From assembly GCA_018398765.1 (NCBI GenBank), contig JAHBMJ010005828.1, forward strand, positions 25,001 to 64,239: 39,239 nucleotides of DNA. Direction: 5' to 3'. A model generated the notes under the pieces. That model saw only the letters and a list, made by a program, of their open reading frames with translations, ran no database searches and had not been told where the DNA came from. Position numbers and translations under genes: made by a program. This DNA is from Chromera velia (Eukaryota > Sar > Chromeraceae). Numbering within the stretch: position 1 is the first letter of the stretch; the number at the start of each line of letters is the position of its first letter. Positions 30,406 through 38,716 of the stretch are shown one piece after another.

Positions 30406-31953
30406 CTATACAGCGTCACAGAATCGCCCCTCCGCCTCCTGCAACGATTCGAAGGACAACGAAGGCACTGCTCCCCCCACCCCACCCCCAGCAACAGCAG
30501 CAGCTCCATCAGCACTGGCAGAGGCGGCCGCAGAGGAAGAAGAGGCACTCACAGGCGGCCAAGGGCCTGGGAGCTGTAGTTCGGTCTCGCCTCCCTCTGC
30601 GCTCAGCTGCTGCGATGCCTCCAATTTTCTTTCCGTTTCTCCCCCCTCTTTCTTTCCCTTTCCTTCCTCTTCCTCCCTGCCTGTGTCTCTGGATTCTTTC
30701 CCCTTCCATGTCTGTCCCACCATCATGAATTTGTCACCCCTGACAACCTGCACATCATCCGGCAGAGGTACCAACGGATTTGCAGTGCTGTGGTCAGCAA
30801 ACCAGTGAGAGACTGGTCCTGCGACCAGACGGAAGAATTGCCGTCTTCCGCTCTTCGGTTGCGGTAACGCACCGTGTGGAGTTCTGTCGGTCATCCACAC
30901 CAGTTGGCCACTCTGAATCGGGGTTCCCGTTTTGCCCAGAAGGTCACGGACATGCTCAAGATCTCCAAGAGGACCAATGATGTCATCACCCACAACAGCA
31001 TCAAAAACTTCACAGCTGTTGTCAACACTGTTGGCGATGTATAACCCCCCCACATACACATCTGGATAATGGAATAATCCAATGCCCCAGTGATGCTGTA
31101 TCGCTGGACTGAAACCTTTTTCTCCACTCAAATTCAGCCCCCCCATTTTCTCTGTATGCAACCCCCCCCGTCTCTGCGTCTCCCCCTGTCCGACTTCACT
31201 CTCATGCACGGTCAGATACCCAATCTTCCCTCTCTCCGAGGGGTGGATGGGGCACATGTCTATCAATTTTTGATACGCCCTCAGATGCTTTGGGAGACTC
31301 TTCTCGTCTCCCATGCGGATAGGCAACATGTTCACTCGAACGTCCCCGGTGAAGGGAGGAAACTCGAGCATATCGTGGCAGACAACGAAAGCGGGTTGCA
31401 GTCGGTCGTCTGTGGGGGGAGACCGTTCATTTAACCACCCCCGCCGCCCTTCGAGGTAGAGGTCTCTGAGTTTGGGGGTAACCAACAGTCCTTCTGCCTT
31501 GGGTCGGTGTGAGATCTGGTCGTTCCATCCGTCTATGATCATCAGACTGATGCGATGAAGCAAGAGGCCTCCGGGGGTGCGAAGGGCAGAAAGCGGGGAA
31601 GAGGGACGAAGGGACCCGAGGAGAAGAATTTTGAGAACCTGGTTGGTCAAACAATTGACGGGAAGGCGGAGCACTGATTGGGACACATTCTCTTTTGTCT
31701 CGTCAGGGAAGGTGACGGTGAACACAGGTTCTGCAGATCTGTGGTCTGCACACGCGGTCACTCTGCCTTTGTGCTTGGCACTACCAGGAGGCGCGTTAGT
31801 GAGGATCACTTTTTGGTTCAACCACTTGTCAAGATCGGCAATGCCGTCGTCGTCTTTCAACTCTTTTCTCGGCCGGTAAGGGCCTTTCGTTGCATTATCC
31901 AGACGGCAAGCTGTAGCTGTTCGGAGTTCTTGCAATTGATGTCGGCTCCACAT
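30406..31953 (-). CDS. Single-exon protein, possible 2OG-Fe(II) oxygenase-like fold
   Basis: 515 aa from ATG 31953. A longer frame from 32010 would begin upstream of the TATA-like TATATAC at 32000-32006, so the shorter start is preferred. The family is not known to me. What can be seen: GLHTEKMG with H266-x-E268, DRTPHGALPQ with H360, and arginines 370/371 ten and eleven residues later (RRQFFRLV). This spacing is what a double-stranded beta-helix oxygenase would need (HxD/E...H...R for iron and 2-oxoglutarate). The nearby GGLYIANSVDNSCEVFD and SHWFADHSTANP look well conserved in style. The last about 90 residues are Glu/Lys/Gly- then Ser/Ala-rich low complexity, so disordered. There is no signal peptide or membrane span. 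Calling it an oxygenase is inference; a cupin or a non-catalytic protein is possible. Confidence 0.65.
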   Translation of the reverse strand: MWSRHQLQELRTATACRLDNATKGPYRPRKELKDDDGIADLDKWLNQKVILTNAPPGSAKHKGRVTACADHRSAEPVFTVTFPDETKENVSQSVLRLPVNCLTNQVLKILLLGSLRPSSPLSALRTPGGLLLHRISLMIIDGWNDQISHRPKAEGLLVTPKLRDLYLEGRRGWLNERSPPTDDRLQPAFVVCHDMLEFPPFTGDVRVNMLPIRMGDEKSLPKHLRAYQKLIDMCPIHPSERGKIGYLTVHESEVGQGETQRRGGLHTEKMGGLNLSGEKGFSPAIQHHWGIGLFHYPDVYVGGLYIANSVDNSCEVFDAVVGDDIIGPLGDLEHVRDLLGKTGTPIQSGQLVWMTDRTPHGALPQPKSGRRQFFRLVAGPVSHWFADHSTANPLVPLPDDVQVVRGDKFMMVGQTWKGKESRDTGREEEEGKGKKEGGETERKLEASQQLSAEGGETELQLPGPWPPVSASSSSAAASASADGAAAVAGGGVGGAVPSLSFESLQEAEGRFCDAV

Positions 31954-32615
31954 TGTGCGCGAGCGTGCAAACTCGAAGCGTAGTGCTGGTGCAGAGAAGT
32001 ATATATACAAGTTCCACTAAACGAGCACGCCACAGGTGCCGTCTTGATGAACTTCGTCACGAAAATTTAACTGTCTTGCTGTTTATGCTGGAGCAGCGTT
32101 GGGCCGATCGCAGTTCAGCGGGAAGATGGTACATTGGTTGCTAGCAGTGACGATTCACACAGACGAAGGCATGTCGGAAGTCTAGCATGCGCAGTCTGAT
32201 TGAGACTGTCAAGAATCTGTCAAGACACTCCTTTTCAGTCTGGTCTCTCGACCGCGCAAGTGCAGCGCGTGGCGATCCCACATAATCGGCTTAGGTATTC
32301 GGCTTTTTAGCCACACATTTTGACGCACGCATGCAATCAACTTTCAAGTCTTTCGCATGCACTGAGTCTGAGCACGATGATAGTGAATTTAAGTAGACGG
32401 GTCCAGTGATGTCCAGACACGGAAGACGATGAAAGCCTCTTGCCAGTTCTAAGTCCGCTTTTTGTGTTTTCGCTGTGAGCCAATTGATACTCTTGAAATC
32501 GGTTCGACATTTGTCAAACATGGATCCCGCATGCATTGAGGAGACGGCTGTGTGACCCAAACTGGATCCGGTTCTCTTATATATATCAGTATATATACAT
32601 GTATTTATTGACGGA
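31954..32615. promoter_or_regulatory. Divergent upstream region with TATA-like words at both ends
   Basis: TATATAC at 32000-32006 (GTATATA when read on the minus strand) sits about 50 bp ahead of ATG 31953 on the minus strand. TATATATA at 32578-32586 and TATATATAC at 32590-32599 sit 17-38 bp ahead of ATG 32616 on the plus strand. Placement on both sides of a 662-bp divergent spacer supports them as core promoters of the two genes, although TA-rich words are common by chance. Confidence 0.45.
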
Positions 32616-33980
32616 ATGGTAATGTCAGAGGAAGGAAAGCGGACTGGGGGCTCTCTTCCGCTGCTCTCTCAGGCATTGCGTGTGTTTTTTATTTCTTTGG
32701 CCCCCTTCTTTGTCGCGGGTGGGCTTCCACTGCAAGCTGTGTGCAACATCGGCGTAGGCCGTCTCCTCGGTCATCCACTTTGGGGCGTCTCTGTGTCCTG
32801 TTCCCTTGGCGCAGTGGTGTCCGTCTTTCTCATATGTCACAACAAGGATAGAACACTGAAGGAAGGGTTTAAGGAACTTTCGGTGAGGGTCCGCTCGGGC
32901 CCCTTCGAGTGGGTTGCGCTGTGTCCCGCAGTTTTGGGGGCCTTCTGGATCGGTGCCGGGATTTTTGTGCCGCCTCTGACGGGCTTTGGGCCTTTTTACA
33001 CCGCAGTGGTGTGCGGCCAGATTTCGATGTCGATGTTGGTGGATTGTACAGGAATAATCTGGTCACCCCGCAAGAGGGTGAGCATCCCGCAAGCAATTGG
33101 AGCTGTGTTGGTGGTGTGTGGTGTTCTTGTGTTTCAACTAGAAGGGATTCTAAGTGAGTCGATGAGCATGGTGCCATTGATCGGTTTGCTGGCGGTTGCA
33201 CTAGGAGCGGGATGCAGCCTTGTCGTGGAGTCGACGTTGACTCGGCGGTTGAGTTCTTCACTCGGTACGCCCTGGAGGGCCGTTTGGTTCGATTTCTTCT
33301 TTGCGGCCATTCTAGCAACAGTGGCGGCGGTGATTGTGTACCCGTCTCCTTCGGCTGAAGGGGTAGGGCCTTTGGAGTTTTGGAAATTTGTTGGTGGTAT
33401 TTTTGGAGTTTTTGTGGTTGCTGTAGGGGTCATCGTGCCTTCGTACATCGGATTTGTGTTTACGTTTTCGATGCAAGTCTTGGGACAGTTAGTGTCCTCT
33501 GTGTTGGTCGATCTCTTCGTGGCTCCCTTTCTTTTGGGAGTAAAACCGGTACCATTCACCCCTCTGAGGGCTGGGGGCTTGTCTGTAGTGGTCGTTGGTG
33601 TGCTCTGTGGAATGTTTGCCGATGCATTGGTGTCTTTTGTCTCAACGGGAGAGGGGAGGAGACAGAAGAGATTGAAAAGCATGGCGGGGGATGGGGGAAC
33701 GGGTTCCGATGAAGACTTGAAGGGCCGACGCTGTCATTCCCATGGGCCCTCTAGGGTTTGGCGGGACAGTCGGACGATGAGTGGGGAGGAGGTTCAATCG
33801 GATCGGGTGCCAGCGGACGGTTTGGGTTCTTCTGATCATGGGCAAATTCCTTTTCGAATAGATTTGGGAGTCTCAGAGAAAAGGGAGAATGTGGTTGAAG
33901 GAGACGGGTGTTTGGTGCAAACGGAAGGGGACGATGTGGGGGGTGTATGGGAACCTGACGAGGGGACAGTAAGGACCTAG
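32616..33980 (+). CDS. YdcZ/DUF606-type (DMT superfamily) ten-span membrane protein
   Basis: 454 aa, single exon, ATG 32616 (a second ATG two codons on). About ten hydrophobic segments lie between residues 20 and 345. The two halves repeat one plan: a long helix pair, then a motif GQxxxSxLVD (GQISMSMLVD at 134-143 and GQLVSSVLVD at 290-299), then LR/IPQAxGxxLVVxGVL. That motif and plan are typical of the bacterial YdcZ (DUF606) family, where single- and double-length forms occur; this is the fused double form. The family belongs to the drug/metabolite transporter superfamily, but its substrates are poorly known, so transport is only inferred. Residues 345-454 form a hydrophilic Gly/Asp/Glu-rich tail, predicted cytosolic, that bacterial members lack. 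Divergent from the gene at 30406-31953. Confidence 0.72.
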   Translation: MVMSEEGKRTGGSLPLLSQALRVFFISLAPFFVAGGLPLQAVCNIGVGRLLGHPLWGVSVSCSLGAVVSVFLICHNKDRTLKEGFKELSVRVRSGPFEWVALCPAVLGAFWIGAGIFVPPLTGFGPFYTAVVCGQISMSMLVDCTGIIWSPRKRVSIPQAIGAVLVVCGVLVFQLEGILSESMSMVPLIGLLAVALGAGCSLVVESTLTRRLSSSLGTPWRAVWFDFFFAAILATVAAVIVYPSPSAEGVGPLEFWKFVGGIFGVFVVAVGVIVPSYIGFVFTFSMQVLGQLVSSVLVDLFVAPFLLGVKPVPFTPLRAGGLSVVVVGVLCGMFADALVSFVSTGEGRRQKRLKSMAGDGGTGSDEDLKGRRCHSHGPSRVWRDSRTMSGEEVQSDRVPADGLGSSDHGQIPFRIDLGVSEKRENVVEGDGCLVQTEGDDVGGVWEPDEGTVRT

Positions 33981-34189
33981 AGAGCTAGGGGCCTGGTTGG
34001 CTGGCTGGCTAAGAGAGCTAGCCAGCTGGTAAAGGATCCAGATCGCTAGCCAGAAGCCGCCAGCATCTGCTGCCGGATCAAAGAGTATAGAAAGAAATGC
34101 TCGGTGACATCCTTATGCAGTCACACTGGCTCACTTGGTGGCCCACTGCATGCTAGACTGCATGTAAAAGGGCCAGCAGGACTGCTATT
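33981..34189 (+). other. 3' flank of the YdcZ-like gene with a GCTGGCT hairpin
   Basis: Just after the stop, GGCTGGCTGGCTAAG is followed by AGCTAGCCAGC (34003-34027), able to fold into a short stem. In a eukaryote this is not a terminator by itself. No gene seen. Confidence 0.3.
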
Positions 34190-34824
34190 AGCTGAGTAAT
34201 TTAAAGTAATTTAGCTTTGTAATTTGAGGTAATTTAGAGTAATCTAAAGTAATTTTAAAGAGTGGGCAAAAACAATTTAGAAGAGCAAGTTACTCGATAA
34301 CCTACTAGTAGTTGATACCTTAAATTAAGTAATTAGATATTCTTTAAGGTACATTTCTGTATGAACCAGAACAGTAGTTCTGGAGAACCAGAAAGCGCCG
34401 TAAGACTTAGCGTGAGACATTCAAACCTAGATTCAAACTGGCAGTGTTTATCAGTTTAAGTATAATGCATAAACACCACTAGTTTAAACGTTTGACTCTT
34501 TAAGTCTGGCGTATAGGCACTGCTAGCTTGATCGAATGTTTGATTCTTTCTGCTTCATGAGAAATCGGCTCCTAAAATTTGCCTTTATACCTAAATTACT
34601 ATTTCCAAATTACTTTACAAGTTTACTCGGCATTGGGGCAGGAGGCCAATCCTCCAGACATTAATCCTATGCTATCCTATCCTACTATAAGTGATAAGTC
34701 ATTTAGTGGCATCAATTCTAAATTACTACCTAGATTACTACTTTAAATTACTCTTAAAACTCCAAGCTAAATTACTCTAAATTACTAAGCTAAATTACTT
34801 TAGATTACTTTAAATCACTCAGCT
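34190..34824. mobile_element. Element of about 635 bp with terminal inverted repeats (MITE-like)
   Basis: The left end AGCTGAGTAATTTAAAGTAA (34190) matches the reverse complement of the right end (AGCTGAGTGATTTAAAGTAA, ending at 34824). Similarity continues inward for more than 60 bp (TTAGCTT-GTAATTT, TAATTTAGAG), interrupted by a 10-bp indel. The interior has no coding capacity. A non-autonomous DNA transposon is the simplest reading. The target duplication is unclear (perhaps TA). Confidence 0.6.
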
Positions 34825-34859
34825 ATACATTTAAACTTACTCAAACTTGCAGGGAGGGA

Positions 34860-35002
34860 AAGAATCAAAGGAAAAGAAGAAGGGAGCCTTAGGGAGGAGG
34901 AAACGAACTTTAACGAAGGAATGAAGGGAGTGAGAAAGGAAGGAAGCCACAGTTAGGAAAGAAGAAAGGTACAAAGAAACAAACGAACAAAAAACAGAAA
35001 GA

Positions 35003-35047
<45 letters not shown>

Positions 35048-35183
35048 AAGAAAGAAAGAAAGAAAGAAAAAAAAAAAAGAAAGAAAGAAAGAAAGAAAGA
35101 CAGAAAGACAGACAGACAGAAAGAAAGAAAGAAAGAAAGAAAGACAGAAAGAAAGGCAGAAAGAAAGACAGAAAGAAAGAAAG

Positions 35184-35238
<55 letters not shown>

Positions 35239-35470
35239 AAGAAAGAAAGAAAGAAAGAAAAGAAAGAAAAAAAAAAAGAAAGAAAGAAAGAAAGAAAGAA
35301 GGAAAGAAAAGAAAAAAAAAAACTAGAAAAGAAAGAAGGAAGAAAGAAGGAACGAACGAAGGAGGAAAAGAAAAAAAAGGAAGGAAGGAAGGAAGGGCGG
35401 AAAGAAAAAAAAGGAAGGAAGGACAGAAAGAAAAAGGTGGTAAAGAGATTCCGACAAAAGGGAGGGAATC
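34860..35470. repeat. Long purine tract: (GA)n, (GAAA)n, GACA and GGAA units
   Basis: About 600 bp almost free of pyrimidines on the plus strand, with two GA runs (about 35005-35042 and 35198-35230). The 227-codon minus-strand frame across it is Ser/Phe/Leu only and not a gene. Confidence 0.9.
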
Positions 35471-36209
35471 ACAGAAGCAGAGAGCGAAAGACGGAGAGAA
35501 ATCATGGCCAGGAGGACTATTATCCCTCAGAAGGGTGTAAAGAAAGCATAAAACAAATTGGACGGACCAACAAAAGGAGTGCATATCCATCAAGTATGGC
35601 CATCCCTACACCGCACCATTATTTGTATGTGTCTTGAGGAAGCATGTGTTCTTTTCTGAAACGACGCATCATTTAGAGCGACTACTGAAGAGTCCTGATT
35701 CTCTCTCAGATGCAATTATCTACATGCATGTCTCTGTGAAAAGTTTCGTCTCCGCATGAGCACTCGCAGTTCCCATACACCATGCACACACCCAAAGAGA
35801 CACATGCATGCACCATCATTTGTCACACAGCCTCTGACACACTGAGAGAAACAGTCGATAGCATCTTCTGGCTTCGATCAGGTCAGGTGAACTAATGGAT
35901 TCGCATCTGAATGAATGTCAGTCCGTCCTTACAAAACGACTGATGACGGCGTGACAGTCCCTCACCTTTTTTTATTCCTCCCTTTCTTCCGTCCTTCCTT
36001 CAATCTTCTACATTTCGAACCTCATATCTCGGCTTATCACACAGGGACACAGATGGCGACACATTCTCATCACACCCACCCACCCACCCACCCCACCACC
36101 CCCCATCCCCACACACACATGTACACACTCAGGGAGAGCACCAAATAGACTCAATTACGGGACATCTACATCATGCACTTTCCACAAAAACTGTAAATGA
36201 TCGAAGCAC
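35471..36209. other. Gene-free stretch ahead of the cysteine-rich gene's 3' end
   Basis: Mixed sequence without a believable frame. It includes CCCA/CA-rich DNA at about 36075-36120 and probably the 3' UTR of the minus-strand gene ending at 36210. Confidence 0.4.
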
Positions 36210-37112
36210 TCAAAGAGCATCGCACCGATACTCAAGGGGCCTGGGGGGGGGCATAGACAACCGGCGACCTCGAAGAGAGCCCCCCCAATACCCTAGACAG
36301 TAGCGGCCCTCGCACCGAGGTCTCCAACGATCCGGGCCATAGCCTCGATTCCCCCCCCGCATCATCAATCGGTACCCCGCCTCGCAGGTACAGGTGCCGA
36401 CCTGTCCAGGAGACACACAGCTCATCCGGTCGCCAGTACACGGTCCCAAACAGCAGACGTTGGACACGCAATGCTTGTTGGTGCACTCTTTGTCCTCTCC
36501 ACATGGAGAACCGAAAGGCTTAGAAGCAGCACACACTCGAGGCTCCGCCTGGCTCTCTGGTTGTGGGCACCAACCGGAAGCACACTCAGAGTCATCTGTG
36601 CAGGCGGTACCGACAGACGGACGACACCAACTCCTCTGCCCAAACCAGGTCATCCGTGTCACCGGCTCAAATCCCTCTTCACAGTCACAGGAGAATGCAT
36701 CAGTGCAGTTGGCTGCACCAAAGAGCGCTCTTGAGGGAACGCCTTCAAAGTCCTCAAACTGTAAACCTCTAACCCACGGATTTGACGAACACACTCGAGG
36801 TTGACCCTCTAGACCCTCAGGTTCAGGGCACGACGAGGACGCACATTCTCCGTGAGCGGCACAAGGAGTGCCCACAGAGGCAAGACAGAAAGTGCCGCAA
36901 TCACCTGGCGTCATGCGCGTAACTGCTTCATAGCCCTCGTCACAGTCGATGGGGGTGGGAGTGCAGTCTCCTCCCAAAAGGGCTCTCCCGTCTCCTTCCG
37001 GCAAAACAACTTCAGAAGCTGATTCTGAAGCTGCTCCCTTGGAGACTGCGAATCCAGAAAGAAGCAGAAGAAGACACAAAACGGAGGTGGCCCTGGAAAG
37101 GTTGGTTCTCAT
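36210..37112 (-). CDS. Secreted cysteine-rich protein with duplicated module
   Basis: 300 aa, one exon, ATG 37112. An N-terminal signal peptide is clear (MRTNLSRATS, then VLCLLLLLSGFAV), with cleavage likely near residues 24-28. The mature part has about 30 cysteines. Two modules of about 66 residues align: residues 43-108 (RALLGG ... EGYEAVTRMT ... SVGTPC ... ECASSSCPEPE ... RVC) and 128-194 (RALFGA ... EGFEPVTRMT ... SVGTAC ... ECASGWCPQPE ... RVC). A third partial unit (FGSPCGEDKECTNKHC, 200-215) resembles Dickkopf/EGF-like C-x5-C-x4-C patterns. It ends with an Arg/Pro-rich tail. TATATATT at 37160-37167 lies about 50 bp upstream of the ATG. Extracellular or wall-associated function is inferred; no known family is assigned. 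Confidence 0.75.
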   Translation of the reverse strand: MRTNLSRATSVLCLLLLLSGFAVSKGAASESASEVVLPEGDGRALLGGDCTPTPIDCDEGYEAVTRMTPGDCGTFCLASVGTPCAAHGECASSSCPEPEGLEGQPRVCSSNPWVRGLQFEDFEGVPSRALFGAANCTDAFSCDCEEGFEPVTRMTWFGQRSWCRPSVGTACTDDSECASGWCPQPESQAEPRVCAASKPFGSPCGEDKECTNKHCVSNVCCLGPCTGDRMSCVSPGQVGTCTCEAGYRLMMRGGNRGYGPDRWRPRCEGRYCLGYWGGSLRGRRLSMPPPRPLEYRCDAL

Positions 37113-37159
37113 GCTTCTGTCCGTCTATGTGCGCACCGTACTGTAGAAGATGGGATTAG

Positions 37160-37168
37160 ATATATATT
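37160..37168 (-). promoter_or_regulatory. TATA-like element of the cysteine-rich gene
   Basis: TATATATTG on the plus strand (an A/T box on the minus strand too), 48-56 bp before ATG 37112. Its position fits a core promoter with a short 5' UTR. Confidence 0.4.
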
Positions 37169-37364
37169 GCAGAACTGAGCGCTTCTCCAAAGCTGCCGGC
37201 GAAAACAGATTGAAACTGTTTGATTTGCACGGACGGACTTCTGTACTAACAAGACTTCGGCTCCAGGAGAAGGTTTGATCTTGAATGAATGACAGCAATC
37301 AAGCATTGGGGAACTACCAGGCTGGTTAATGAGCGAAAAGACGAGGTGGATTCGAGGAAAGAAG

Positions 37365-37690
37365 ATGGCCCGGAAAGCGAAGCTGAGAGGGCACTTAACA
37401 AAAATTGCACCCCCCCAGACCACACGGATGGCTGCGTCCGACGTTACAGGAAGATCTGACGCACGCCAAGCTCGGCCCCGGAAAGATAATTCAGCTGAGG
37501 AGGCACTTTCCAAATTTAAAGCAGGGGCAACAAGAATAAATTTCGCTTTCCGGGCCATTCGCACGGAGTGCGTCAGATGTTAATTAATAATTTCGTTGAA
37601 CTTAATTGGGTCATGCCCCCCACGCACGCGGCGCGCGCGGGCACCCGCATGACCCGACGCAAGCAAGCTTGCGAACGGCCCCGGAAAGCA
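37365..37690. repeat. GC-rich motif cluster with an inverted repeat (GGCC(C)CGGAAAG)
   Basis: GGCCCGGAAAGC at 37368, GGCCCCGGAAAG at 37474, the inverse GCTTTCCGGGCC at 37545-37556, and GGCCCCGGAAAGC at 37678. The first and third form a 17-bp inverted repeat (37365-37381 and 37543-37559), and CTGACGCAC/GTGCGTCAG (about 37457 and 37568) adds a second pair. This could be a small transposon relic or a regulatory cluster. Confidence 0.5.
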
Positions 37691-38230
37691 AGAAAAAATT
37701 GCAACTGCATAGTTGACGCATGCTATATATATAGCTGCTTGAAGTAGATTGAAGCCACACAGAAAAGTGCACTCACATGCAGTTAGGAGGGGGATAACCC
37801 AGATGTATGTAAGACTTCATTTGTTTTCTAAAAAATACTGTAGAATGAAAACTAAATTTAAGAAAATTTAAATCCATAACATAATTAATTTTCTTATATG
37901 TTCTTAACTATCCTTTATATTTTTTGTATGAAAAGCCGAAAAAAAGTTTATAATGGATCTGAAATTTACAGGTCGGCCTGGACTAAACCTATAAACAAAT
38001 TTATCAACAATTTTTATAACTTGTTATCATTAAAAAAACCTCAATGCAAACTTTTAAGACTTAATCAAGAAATAACTCCTAATGACTTCTTAACGCTCAC
38101 TATGGTTTCATTTATTATGTCTCAATCTTCAAAGTACGTTCACTGCGTTGAGTTCATCTGTTTAAAGATCAACGATCATCATCTGATTGCTCTTGATTTC
38201 GCAGACAAAGATCCATTAGACGTGGGACGG
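37691..38230. other. AT-rich stretch with a palindromic TATA word; no supported gene
   Basis: TATATATATA at 37723-37732 is followed by AT-rich DNA. A plus-strand frame from 37898 has about 110 codons with mixed, protein-like composition (NDFLTLTMVSFIMSQ, VHCVEFICLKIN, LIALDFADKDP) before it enters the CT repeat. I do not recognise it, and composition differs from every gene here, so it is not called a gene. Confidence 0.35.
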
Positions 38231-38235
38231 AAGGA

Positions 38236-38268
38236 GAGAGAGAAGGGGTCTCTCTCTCCCCCGTTCTT

Positions 38269-38307
<39 letters not shown>

Positions 38308-38371
38308 CTCTCTCTCTCCGCTCTTTCTCTCTCTTTCTCTCTCTTTCTCTCTCTTCACTCTCTCTTTCTCT

Positions 38372-38419
<48 letters not shown>

Positions 38420-38609
38420 CTCTCTCTTTCTGTTCGCGCGCTCTCTCTCTCTCTTTCTTTTTTTCTCTTTCTCTCTCTCTCTCGCCTTCTCTTCGTTCTC
38501 GCTCTCTCTCTCTCTCTTTCTTTCTCTCTCTCGCCCTCTCTTCGCTCTCACCCTTTCTTTGCTCTCGCTCTCACTCTCGCTCTCTCTCTCTCTCTCTCTC
38601 TCTGGGGGA

Positions 38610-38692
<83 letters not shown>

Positions 38693-38716
38693 GTTTCTCT
38701 TCTCTCTCTCTATTCT
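38236..38716. repeat. (CT)n-dominated low-complexity tract
   Basis: About 480 bp of CT runs broken by TTCGCTCTC-like interruptions. Long Ser/Leu (plus) and Arg/Glu (minus) frames through it are artefacts. Confidence 0.95.

Noticed and set aside
34910-35593. Minus-strand 227-codon frame
   Set aside because: Phe/Leu/Ser only, produced by the GAAA/GA repeats.
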